From positions 1 through 20,799 of the forward strand of contig JBJMLO010000003.1 in NCBI GenBank assembly GCA_045805265.1: a stretch of DNA of 20,799 bases. Direction: 5' to 3'. The DNA comes from JBJMLO01 sp045805265. GTDB taxonomy: Bacteria > Actinomycetota > UBA4738 > JACQTL01. The translations under genes and the position numbers were made by a program. Positions 15,145 to 20,799 of this stretch are shown piece by piece (position 1 is the stretch's first letter; each line of letters begins with the position of its first letter). The notes below the pieces were generated by a model, which searched no databases, was not told the DNA's origin, and saw nothing but the letters and a program-made list of their open reading frames with translations.

Positions 15145-16158
15145 TCAGGCCGCCGTGGTGACCGCCGGCACCGAGGTCCGCCGCCCGCGAAGCAGCTCGG
15201 CGAGCCCCTCCGTCAGCTGCCGGAGGAGACGGGGGCCCTCGTACACCAGCGCGGTGTAGACCTGGACCGTCGTGGCGCCCGCTTCCAGGCAGTCGAGGAC
15301 GTCCTCGGCCGTGAAGACGCCGCCGCAGGCGTTCACCGGGAGGCCGGCCGCGGCGCGCACGGCGGCGACGGCCTCCAGGGTCCCGGGGAACAGGGGCCGG
15401 CCGGAGAGCCCGCCGGTCCCGACGGCCTGGCGGGAATCGCGGACCGGCCGCGTGTTCGTGCAGGTCAGGGCCGCCGCGCCGGACTCGGCGGCGACGCCGG
15501 CCAGCGCGGTGATGGCGTCGCGCTCGGCCGGCCGGTCGTGGGCGAAGGGCGGAAGCTTCACCACCAGCGGCTTCACCGTGCGTGCCGCGAGCGCGCCGAC
15601 CAGCGCGCGGAGATGGCGTTCCGTGTCGCGGTCCCGGCCCCACGGCACGTTGGGACAGCTGGCGTTGAGCTCGACCGCGTCAGCGTGCGGCTCGAGGAGC
15701 GCGAAGCTGCCCAGGACGTCCGCCTCGTCCTCGTCGGCGATGCTCACGATTCGGGGCGCCGTGCGGGGGCTGCGCCGGAGGTTCCGTGCGGCCTCGCGAG
15801 GCCCCGGGTTGGGCAGGCCCATCGAGTTCACCATGGCCCGGCGCCCCGGGTACCGCACGATGCGCGGCTGGGGGTTCCCCTCGCGAGGCTTGGACGTGAT
15901 CGTCCCCCCGACGACGTAGCCGAACCCGAGCCGTCCGAGGGAGTGCAGCACGCGGCACCGCTTGTCGAAGCCGGCGGCCAGGCCGACGGGGTTCCGCAGC
16001 TCGATGCCGGCCAGCGAGGTGTGGAGCGCGGTATCGTCCACCGCGCCGCCGATCAGCCGCCACGGAAGGGGGAGCTCGAGGAGGGTGCCGGCCACGCGAT
16101 GGGCCGTCTCCGGCGGCGCCGCGAAGACGAGCGGCCGGAGCGCGCGGTACAGGCCCAT
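15145..16158 (-). CDS. pyrD: Dihydroorotate dehydrogenase, class 2-like with class 1-type active-site loop
   Basis: The 337-residue flavoprotein oxidises dihydroorotate to orotate in pyrimidine synthesis. The N-terminal helix with PPETAHR and the segments TITSKPREGNPQPR, TGGLSGRPLFP and VQVYTALVYEGP are typical of class 2, quinone-linked, membrane-associated enzymes. At the catalytic-base position, however, the motif is NASCPN (residues 165-170) with Cys168, as in class 1, where class 2 enzymes have Ser in NxSSPN. NSMGLPNPG (111-119) also resembles class 1A rather than the class 2 NRMGFNN. No frame break is visible. The ATG at 16158 is 24 bases from the divergent pyrE start. The dihydroorotate dehydrogenase role is secure; the electron acceptor is not. 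Confidence 0.9.
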   Translation of the reverse strand: MGLYRALRPLVFAAPPETAHRVAGTLLELPLPWRLIGGAVDDTALHTSLAGIELRNPVGLAAGFDKRCRVLHSLGRLGFGYVVGGTITSKPREGNPQPRIVRYPGRRAMVNSMGLPNPGPREAARNLRRSPRTAPRIVSIADEDEADVLGSFALLEPHADAVELNASCPNVPWGRDRDTERHLRALVGALAARTVKPLVVKLPPFAHDRPAERDAITALAGVAAESGAAALTCTNTRPVRDSRQAVGTGGLSGRPLFPGTLEAVAAVRAAAGLPVNACGGVFTAEDVLDCLEAGATTVQVYTALVYEGPRLLRQLTEGLAELLRGRRTSVPAVTTAA

Positions 16159-16168
16159 GTCGGGGACC

Positions 16169-16174
16169 TATGCT
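16169..16174 (+). promoter_or_regulatory. Leaderless -10 box (TATGCT) for pyrE in the 24-bp pyrD-pyrE gap
   Basis: TATGCT is followed by eight bases and the pyrE ATG at 16183, fitting a leaderless transcript. On the opposite strand the overlapping bases 16175-16170 read TAGCAT, 11 bases before the pyrD ATG. One short element may therefore serve both directions. Confidence 0.5.
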
Positions 16175-16182
16175 AGCGCGCC

Positions 16183-16746
16183 ATGGCCGGCGAACCCGCG
16201 AAGGAGGCCCCGGCGGCGCCTCGGCAGGCTCAGGATTCGGCGAGCGACGACCTGGCCAAGCGGCTGCTGGAGGTCTCCGAGCTGCACGGCGACTTCGTGC
16301 TGTCGAGCGGCCGGCGCTCGACCGTGTACTTCGACAAGTTCCGGTTCCTGGCGGACCCGGCGCTGCTCCGCGAGGTCGCCGGGCGTGTCCGGGCGCTGCT
16401 GCCCGAGGGCGTGACGCACCTCGCCGCGCCGGAGGGAGCGGCGACGCTGCTGCTCGCCGCGGTCGCCCTGGAGACGGGCCTGCCCATGATCGTCGTCCGC
16501 AAGGAACCGAAGGCGTACGGGACCCGGACGCAGGTCGAGGGCTACGCGGACCCCGGGGCAGTGGTCGCCCTCATCGAGGACGTCAGCACGACCGGCCACC
16601 AGGTGGCGGCGGCCGCTGGGGCCGTGCAGGTGGACGGCTGCACCGTGGCCTGCATCGTCCTGGCCCTCGACCGGGGCGGCGCCGCGGTGCTGCGCGAATC
16701 CGGCTACCGGGTGGAGGCCGTCGTCTCGGTCTCGCCGCCCGAGTAG
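16183..16746 (+). CDS. pyrE: Orotate phosphoribosyltransferase
   Basis: This 187-residue enzyme joins orotate and PRPP to make orotidine 5'-monophosphate, the step after PyrD. The lysine-bearing loop RKEPKAYGTRTQVEG starts at residue 106, and the PRPP-binding motif IEDVSTTG is at 131-138. FVLSSGRRSTVYFDKFRFL near the N-terminus is the usual orotate-site region. The first 22 residues are an Ala/Pro-rich extension that the family does not need. The ATG at 16183 follows a -10 box by eight bases with no ribosome site. The 3' end overlaps the convergent MFS gene by 43 bases. Confidence 0.9.
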   Translation: MAGEPAKEAPAAPRQAQDSASDDLAKRLLEVSELHGDFVLSSGRRSTVYFDKFRFLADPALLREVAGRVRALLPEGVTHLAAPEGAATLLLAAVALETGLPMIVVRKEPKAYGTRTQVEGYADPGAVVALIEDVSTTGHQVAAAAGAVQVDGCTVACIVLALDRGGAAVLRESGYRVEAVVSVSPPE

Positions 16747-17969
16747 CCGAGCACCACCGAGGCGGCATCCCTCCCCTGCCCGGCGTCTCGCGTGCCGACG
16801 TCGGCCTCGCGGCGCGCCTCCAGCGCGGGAAGCGCCGCCACGATCGCGAGGAGCCCGATGAGGCCTCCCACCACGTACGTTCCCCGCGGTCCGATCCAGG
16901 CCACGACCGGACCGGCGACGGCGTAGGAGGCTGCGAGGGAGAGGTGGGCAACCGCCTCCATCCCCGCGGCAACCCTGCTCCGCACGGCGTCGGGCGTCCG
17001 CCGCTGCATGATCCCCTGCTGCGAGACCACCTGGGTCCCGTCGCCGATCCCCATCACGAAGATGGCCACCAGCACGCCCCAGAACCACGGCGACAGGCCG
17101 GTGAGGATTCCCGAGACGGCGACGACGCCGGCCCCGGCGGCGAACGCGATCGGCTCGGTCCGCCGATTCAGGAACCGTCCCAGCACCGACCCCAGGATCG
17201 ACCCGCCGGCCCAGCAGGCGATCAGGACGCCGTACCCCACGCCGCCGCCCCCGAACAGCGTCACCAGCGGGACGTCGGCGACCATGGTCATCCCCAGGCC
17301 GAATGCGATCGGGATCCACGCGAGCGCGACCGATCGGAGCACCCGGTCGTGCGCCATGAACCGGATCCCCGCGGCGACGCCGGCGTGCTCCCCCTCCTCG
17401 TCGCGAGAGCTCGAGAACGACCCCGTGACCGACCAGACCATCGCCGCGGACATCACGAACGAGACCGCGTTGAGCCCGAACACGAACCCGGCCCCGATCG
17501 TCCCGACGAGCGCGCCGCCGATCAGCGGCCCCACGAGGATGCCGGAGTCGCGTCCGATCGAGAGGAGGCTGTTGGCCCATCCGAGCTCCTCGTCGCCGAC
17601 CAGGTTCGGGATCGCGGCCGCGGAGGCCGCCAGGAACGGCGACTCCGCCAGCGCCGACAGGAACGCCACCGCCAACAGCCACCCCGGATCGTGGACGAAG
17701 GCCATCGCGGCGAAGGCCGCAGCGCCGGCGAGGTCGCTGACGATCATCACCCGCTTGCGGTCGAAGCGGTCGCCGAGCGTCCCGGCGAAGAGGCTGCCGA
17801 ACCCCACGGTGCCAAACGTGAGGAACAGCGCGGCGGCCACCCAGGTGGGCGACTTCGTGCGTTCGTAGATCGCGAAGTTCAGGGCGGCGAACGCCGCGGT
17901 CCCACCCGTAAGCGAAATGGCTCGCGCGAATGCGAGGCGGCGAACTGCGGTCTTCGGAGCGGTGGTCAC
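16704..17969 (-). CDS. MFS transporter (EntS/MFS_3-type exporter)
   Basis: The 421-residue membrane protein has the length and roughly twelve hydrophobic segments of the major facilitator superfamily. The loop between segments 2 and 3 carries the family motif GDRFDRKRV at about residues 66-74. The overall pattern (AISLTGGTAAF at the N-terminus, a LVGPLIGGAL segment) resembles the enterobactin-exporter-like MFS_3 group, which exports siderophores, macrolides or other hydrophobic compounds. The substrate is unknown. The start is GTG at 17969 with only a distant GGAG upstream. The final 14 or so residues, polar and Thr-rich, are encoded on the strand opposite the pyrE end and are probably dispensable. 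Confidence 0.85.
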   Translation of the reverse strand: MTTAPKTAVRRLAFARAISLTGGTAAFAALNFAIYERTKSPTWVAAALFLTFGTVGFGSLFAGTLGDRFDRKRVMIVSDLAGAAAFAAMAFVHDPGWLLAVAFLSALAESPFLAASAAAIPNLVGDEELGWANSLLSIGRDSGILVGPLIGGALVGTIGAGFVFGLNAVSFVMSAAMVWSVTGSFSSSRDEEGEHAGVAAGIRFMAHDRVLRSVALAWIPIAFGLGMTMVADVPLVTLFGGGGVGYGVLIACWAGGSILGSVLGRFLNRRTEPIAFAAGAGVVAVSGILTGLSPWFWGVLVAIFVMGIGDGTQVVSQQGIMQRRTPDAVRSRVAAGMEAVAHLSLAASYAVAGPVVAWIGPRGTYVVGGLIGLLAIVAALPALEARREADVGTRDAGQGRDAASVVLGYSGGETETTASTR

Positions 17970-18112
17970 GAGAGCGGTCTCCGGTCGGTCGAAGATGGGT
18001 GCGAGCAGCTACCGGGCCGCGGGCGCGCCCGGCGCGGAAACCTCGCTGCTCAGACCGTTCTCATGGGCGCGGCCGAGTGTAGCACCGCCCCTGGATGCCG
18101 GGTCGACCACCG

Positions 18113-18132
18113 GGTTCCTCTACCCAGGAACC
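18113..18132. repeat. Inverted repeat GGTTCCT/AGGAACC in the MFS-upstream gap
   Basis: Seven bases pair perfectly around a 6-base centre (CTACCC). It lies 144 bases upstream of the MFS start and 105 upstream of the membrane-anchored protein start. This is the largest intergenic gap of the window (17970-18237), where I see no gene. An operator for a regulator of the exporter is possible but unproven. Confidence 0.3.
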
Positions 18133-18205
18133 GGCGCGACCCACACGTCGGGACCGTGCATCCATGGTCGCGGTACTGGCTGGTCCCTCTCCCTTCCGCG
18201 GCATA

Positions 18206-18211
18206 TAGGAT
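18206..18211 (+). promoter_or_regulatory. Possible -10 box (TAGGAT) of the membrane-anchored protein gene
   Basis: TAGGAT lies within TATAGGAT, 26 bases before the ATG at 18238. That leaves room for a short leader carrying the GAGGAG ribosome site at 18225-18230. No clear -35 box is visible. Confidence 0.35.
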
Positions 18212-18237
18212 CGGTCGCTCATCCGAGGAGATGTTCG

Positions 18238-18876
18238 ATGCAGACCACGTCGGCTCCACCCGAATCGCCCGATGGGACTCGCCCGACATCGGCCTCGCCG
18301 CGGCGCCGTCCATGGAGGACGACCGCGATCGTCGCCGGGATCGTCGTGATCGCAGGGGCGATCGCGTGGGGCACGACGTTCGTCGCGACCTACGAGCCCG
18401 TCTCGGCTGAGTACGTCTCGTTCGCGCCGGCACCGTTCGCGCACGACCTCGGCCCCCACACCTCCCCGGAAGGGTCCTCGTTCGAGGAATGGGGCGTCGC
18501 ATGCCACGCCGGGCAGCCAGTGCACTTCGGGTTCACGATCACGAACTCCGGCCCGGTGGGAGTCACGGTCACGTCGCTCTTTCCGCCGCAGCATTCGGAC
18601 TTCATCGTCCGGTTCGTGGATCCCCGGATCGGGCCGGGCAGCGGGTCGCTCGACCATGTCACGAACGGGCCCCTGACGCCGTTCCGGCCCTTCTCGCTGG
18701 TGCCCGGGGAACTGCGCCACGTCCAGATGTCGGTGATGGAACGCTCCTGCGACCTGGGGATCCTTACCATCGGAAGCTCGGAGATGAGCTTCCGAGTGCT
18801 CGGGATCACGCGGCACCAAACGCTTCTGTTCCCGTTCACGCTCCACATCAGCCGGACGGGCCTGCGGTCAGCCTGA
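18238..18876 (+). CDS. Membrane-anchored protein of unknown function
   Basis: I do not recognise this 212-residue protein. A Pro/Ser/Arg-rich cytoplasmic N-terminus (1-27) is followed by one transmembrane helix (about 28-51). The outside domain of about 160 residues is rich in alternating hydrophobic/polar beta-strand-like stretches (HFGFTITNSGPVGVTVTSLF, then LVPGELRHVQMSVM), suggesting an Ig-like sandwich. Two cysteines, C89 and C171, could form a disulfide. The ATG at 18238 has GAGGAG seven bases upstream, which decides the start over an open frame continuing further 5'. The stop codon lies within an imperfect 20-bp tandem repeat. It stands alone between the exporter and the immunity islet. 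Confidence 0.7.
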   Translation: MQTTSAPPESPDGTRPTSASPRRRPWRTTAIVAGIVVIAGAIAWGTTFVATYEPVSAEYVSFAPAPFAHDLGPHTSPEGSSFEEWGVACHAGQPVHFGFTITNSGPVGVTVTSLFPPQHSDFIVRFVDPRIGPGSGSLDHVTNGPLTPFRPFSLVPGELRHVQMSVMERSCDLGILTIGSSEMSFRVLGITRHQTLLFPFTLHISRTGLRSA

Positions 18877-18888
18877 CGGGCCTGGCGG
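18849..18888. repeat. Imperfect 20-bp tandem duplication across a stop codon
   Basis: CAGCCGGACGGGCCTG at 18849-18864 recurs as CAGCCTGACGGGCCTG at 18869-18884, 20 bases apart with one mismatch in 16. The G-to-T difference creates the TGA stop of the membrane-anchored protein at 18874-18876. It sits at the edge where base composition drops. Confidence 0.6.
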
Positions 18889-18937
18889 CTACGGCTTCGC
18901 ATGAAGTCCACGTAGTCCAGGCCAGCGCTTGTACATG

Positions 18938-19354
18938 TCACTCGAGCTCGTGTGTCAGTCTCGCGAGAAGGTGGTTCAACTCCCATACAGCAGCCGGCTC
19001 TAGTCCCTCGACCACATCCTTCGATGCTGGAGTAATCGATCCACGCTTGTAAACACTCACGTTTCCGGTAATCGGATCATCGACCCTGAATGGAGGGGGC
19101 CAATCGTCGTGGCCCGACGAGCTGGGATCGTGGCCTACGATCGAACAGAGCGGCGACCGGAACACACTGTCGTGCACACCCACAACAAACAAGTAGTTTC
19201 GGCTTCCTATCGGAGGCTGTCCCGGCTCGTTCGTTACTTGTCGGTAGAAGGCAACCGAGGCGTCGCGGAGAATACGTCCGTACGCCCAGCGGCCGCCGGG
19301 CAGCTCAAACTGGACTACGTCGCCAACCGCAGGCCTCTCTCGCACGCGGACCAT
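18938..19354 (-). CDS. Imm26-like immunity protein
   Basis: The 138-residue product resembles the Imm26 family of polymorphic-toxin immunity proteins. Its start, RPAVGDVVQFELPGGRWAYGRILRDASVAFYR, follows the family plan of a GDV strand, a Gly-rich turn, Y-x-GR-x-L and an aromatic strand. Such proteins normally bind and block a cognate secreted nuclease or deaminase toxin in the cytoplasm. No toxin gene is visible next to it. Codon use is less G/C-biased than in the genes before 18877, suggesting transfer. The ATG at 19354 has no strong ribosome site; a GTG three codons in is an alternative. The family match is from pattern memory. Confidence 0.6.
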   Translation of the reverse strand: MVRVRERPAVGDVVQFELPGGRWAYGRILRDASVAFYRQVTNEPGQPPIGSRNYLFVVGVHDSVFRSPLCSIVGHDPSSSGHDDWPPPFRVDDPITGNVSVYKRGSITPASKDVVEGLEPAAVWELNHLLARLTHELE

Positions 19355-19504
19355 TCTGCCGGACGGCCCTTCCCCCGGTGTCAGCTGAGCCCGCGATCGA
19401 CCACGCCAGCGTCTCCGACTGTCATTTGACCCAGGTGTTCGCTAGCAGGCCGACGCCGAACGTGCCTAAGACTACCGCGGCATTCCCCGGGTACATGGTC
19501 CTTG

Positions 19505-19744
19505 ATGGTGTTGGCTCTCAGCCATGGAGCGGGGGCGACGATCGCGCTGGCGTTCATTGTCGTCATCCAGGCGCTCCTATTCTGTCTCGTCGGTTACGTG
19601 CTGTGGCGAGGCCAGGGCTGGAAACCATGGCAGGGTGCGCTGGTGGGCGCAGTCCTTGGTGCCTGGGTTCTTGTCTGGTGGGCTGCCAAGTCGGGGCAGT
19701 TCAGGCGGTTGCGAGAGGCCGCCCGTTGGTCGCGTTCCTCATAG
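19505..19744 (+). CDS. Small two-helix membrane protein, unknown function
   Basis: The 79-residue product has two clear transmembrane helices: about residues 9-34 (ATIALAFIVVIQALLF) and 42-60 (GALVGAVLGAWVLVWW). They are joined by a short Trp/Lys loop, with a basic C-terminal tail. I do not recognise a family. A TTG directly before the ATG at 19505 could also start it. There is no good ribosome site, so the gene is supported mainly by its coherent membrane topology and its position among other islet genes. Confidence 0.45.
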   Translation: MVLALSHGAGATIALAFIVVIQALLFCLVGYVLWRGQGWKPWQGALVGAVLGAWVLVWWAAKSGQFRRLREAARWSRSS

Positions 19745-19842
19745 CCGAAACAGCTCTGAGCCCTTGCCTGGGACAACGAGCTCGCACACGCCAGCGTTCG
19801 GCTATGTCACCCGAATCCGGGACTCCTCAGGATCGGGCTCTA

Positions 19843-19848
19843 TAGCCT
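19843..19848 (+). promoter_or_regulatory. Leaderless -10 box (TAGCCT) of the islet membrane protein gene
   Basis: TAGCCT, within CTATAGCCT, is followed by seven bases and GTG at 19856. The spacing matches the other leaderless starts in the window and supports this GTG as the start. Confidence 0.45.
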
Positions 19849-19855
19849 TAGCCTG

Positions 19856-20431
19856 GTGGAACCTCCGAGACCCGATCTGGCAGGCCGCGGCGAGTCAACC
19901 TCGACGTCCTCCTCGGTTCCGGGGAGGTCCAAGTGGCGGACAGTGGTAGCCGGGGTCCTTGCGCCGCTGTTCAGCCTGGTGTTTACAGGAATCGCCTCCT
20001 CAGCATCGTGGCCGCTTGCCGTAAACGTCCTGACCCAGACTCTCGCTTTCGCGGCAGTCGGATGGGCAACCTCCAAGGTGGCTCATGGACGTGGCGCCAT
20101 CGCGGCGGCGATTGGCTTGTCGGCATTTTGGGCGATGGTTGCCGCTGGGGCATTCGCCTACGCCGCCAAGCATCACGCGCTCGCACGAACGGGTCGGGAC
20201 GCAGCGCTTATGGCCGGGTACATCGTTGTAGCGATCGGCGCCGCCCTCGTGAGGGACCGTCGAATGGCCATCGCATCATACCGTCGGGTGACGGTTGCCC
20301 TGGCGACATACCTGCTAGCCACGCCAGCGGTGGGCGATGTCACTCGGCGGATGAGGCGCGACCTCCTATCCTGTCGCGGTGTCCAGAGTAGTGACGATCG
20401 GCAGTGTCGACGGCGATCGGGTCGTCCTTGA
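19856..20431 (+). CDS. Multi-pass membrane protein, unknown function
   Basis: The 191-residue product has a soluble, Ser-rich N-terminus (1-27) and then four or five hydrophobic segments, roughly residues 28-50, 52-74, 82-106, 117-134 and 141-160. No known family is evident. The final 30 or so residues are Arg-rich and overlap the next gene by 53 bases in another frame, so the functional protein may effectively end near residue 165. The GTG start is supported by a -10 box seven bases upstream. It belongs to the lower-GC islet together with two immunity-type genes. Confidence 0.5.
   Translation: MEPPRPDLAGRGESTSTSSSVPGRSKWRTVVAGVLAPLFSLVFTGIASSASWPLAVNVLTQTLAFAAVGWATSKVAHGRGAIAAAIGLSAFWAMVAAGAFAYAAKHHALARTGRDAALMAGYIVVAIGAALVRDRRMAIASYRRVTVALATYLLATPAVGDVTRRMRRDLLSCRGVQSSDDRQCRRRSGRP
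20367..20372 (+). promoter_or_regulatory. Leaderless -10 box (TATCCT) of the WapI-like gene
   Basis: TATCCT is followed by six bases and GTG at 20379. This is one of the closest fits to the leaderless pattern in the window, and it fixes the start of the truncated immunity gene. Confidence 0.5.
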
Positions 20432-20597
20432 TGTCCTTGGTCGAGAGCATCTCGGCGCGGAGGACTATTACGACGGTAACTGGCTCCTGACCCGAGTATC
20501 GGTTTCGGCTGGTGTCTGGGGAGGAGAGATCGGGGCTCACCTTCGGCTCGGCTTAGTGTCCGCGGACGTGGTGTACGAACGACCTGAGGGTCCTTGA
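20379..20597 (+). pseudogene. WapI-like immunity gene, truncated by an IS256-family insertion
   Basis: The first 57 or so residues resemble the start of WapI-type immunity proteins: a short sheet (VVTIGSVDGDRVVLDVLG), then the family's EDYYDGNWL (residues 28-36), a V-x-V-x-V strand and GGEIGAHLRL (48-57). The usual continuation, a helix beginning with acidic and aromatic residues, is missing. From about residue 58 (20550) the frame reads into unrelated sequence and stops at 20597, where the IS left end begins. The native 3' half would be on the far side of the element. The GTG start has a good leaderless -10 box. Loss of function is likely but depends on the IS boundary. Confidence 0.55.
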
Positions 20598-20799
20598 AGT
20601 AGAAGACCACCGCTTCATCCTCATCGAGAACCGACCAAGGAACTCGGAGAGGAGGAACACGGTGGTCGAACCAACTGTGGACCCGCTCGTCTGGCTCGGC
20701 AAGCACCTCGAGGAAGCCGACACCGACCTGCTGCGGGAGATGCTCCGCACGTTCATCCAACACCTGATGTCCGCCCAGGCCGACGCGATCTGCGGGGCC
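20553..20799 (+). mobile_element. IS256-family element, left end (partial)
   Basis: The element is recognised by its transposase, which starts at 20662 and leaves the window. Its left end is placed where the WapI-like reading frame loses family resemblance, about 20550-20560. The bases from 20556 (GTGTCCGCGG...GTGGTGTA) resemble terminal repeats of actinobacterial IS256-type elements as I remember them, and contain the palindrome GTCCGCGGAC at 20558-20567. The boundary cannot be proven without the right end. Confidence 0.55.
20662..20799 (+). CDS. IS256-family (mutator-type) transposase, N-terminal fragment
   Basis: Forty-six codons run to the end of the window without a stop. The reading starts MVEPTVDPLVWLGKHLEE and continues with DTDLLREMLRTFIQHLMSAQ and ADAICGA. 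This matches the N-terminal plan of mutator/IS256 transposases: a leading amphipathic helix, L-L-x-x-x-L spacing and the SA(D/Q)AD segment before the DNA-binding part. The GTG at 20662 has a near-perfect ribosome site, GGAGAGGAGG at 20646-20655, seven bases before. The catalytic DDE domain is outside the window. Confidence 0.85.
   Translation, partial: MVEPTVDPLVWLGKHLEEADTDLLREMLRTFIQHLMSAQADAICGA

Noticed and set aside
17917..18237. Longer N-terminus for the membrane-anchored protein
   Set aside because: The extension overlaps the start of the MFS gene and has no protein-like pattern; GAGGAG before the ATG at 18238 fixes the start.
19090..19845. 251-codon plus-strand frame over the Imm26-like gene
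   Set aside because: It has no hydrophobic or domain-like pattern, whereas the minus-strand product matches an immunity family.
1..20799. CRISPR arrays, tRNA or rRNA genes
   Set aside because: No regularly spaced repeats, no tRNA cloverleaf-like stretches and no rRNA signatures were seen by eye; a covariance-model scan was not possible.

Overview
The window looks like chromosomal DNA of a high-GC, Gram-positive-type bacterium, most likely a deep-branching or uncultured member of the Actinomycetota. The evidence is the strong G/C bias in third codon positions, many GTG starts, several genes whose start codon sits 6-8 bases after a TANNNT box (leaderless transcription), and a bacterial proteasome activator (Bpa) ending in GQYL, a protein mainly known from proteasome-bearing actinobacteria. 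The species cannot be named from the sequence.

Layout. (1) Positions 1-about 256 are the end of an insertion sequence, with the first 44 codons of a transposase on the minus strand. (2) 298-2330 is a plus-strand operon for a two-subunit thiamine-diphosphate 2-oxoacid decarboxylase (sulfopyruvate/phosphonopyruvate decarboxylase type) followed by a cyclase-family metal hydrolase. (3) 2376-4366 is a translationally coupled pair: a LOG-family nucleotide phosphoribohydrolase and a phospholipase-D-superfamily protein with two HKD motifs. (4) 4437-8208 holds a secreted S15/CocE-type serine hydrolase, an M20 metallopeptidase and Bpa, the last two overlapping by ATGA. (5) A zinc alcohol dehydrogenase (minus) diverges from a secreted BNR-repeat sialidase-like protein (plus). 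(6) 10911-14999 is a complete minus-strand potA-potD-potB-potC-type ABC importer operon. (7) pyrD and pyrE diverge from a 24-bp gap, and pyrE runs 3'-to-3' into an MFS exporter with a 43-bp overlap. (8) 18238-18876 is a membrane-anchored protein of unknown function.

(9) From about 18880 to 20550 the base composition becomes visibly more A/T-rich and the genes change character: an Imm26-like immunity protein (minus), two small membrane proteins, and a WapI-like immunity gene whose 3' half is missing. (10) The WapI-like gene runs straight into the left end of an IS256-family element, whose transposase starts at 20662 and leaves the window.

The central part is ordinary, well-packed actinobacterial metabolism: transport, pyrimidine synthesis and peptide turnover. 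The most unusual items are the TPP-decarboxylase/cyclase operon, the LOG-PLD pair, a PyrD that mixes class 1 and class 2 signatures, the 24-bp pyrD/pyrE double promoter region, and the IS-interrupted islet of orphan immunity genes. I found no rRNA, tRNA or CRISPR array. No gap between genes exceeds 300 bases; the largest is 17970-18237.
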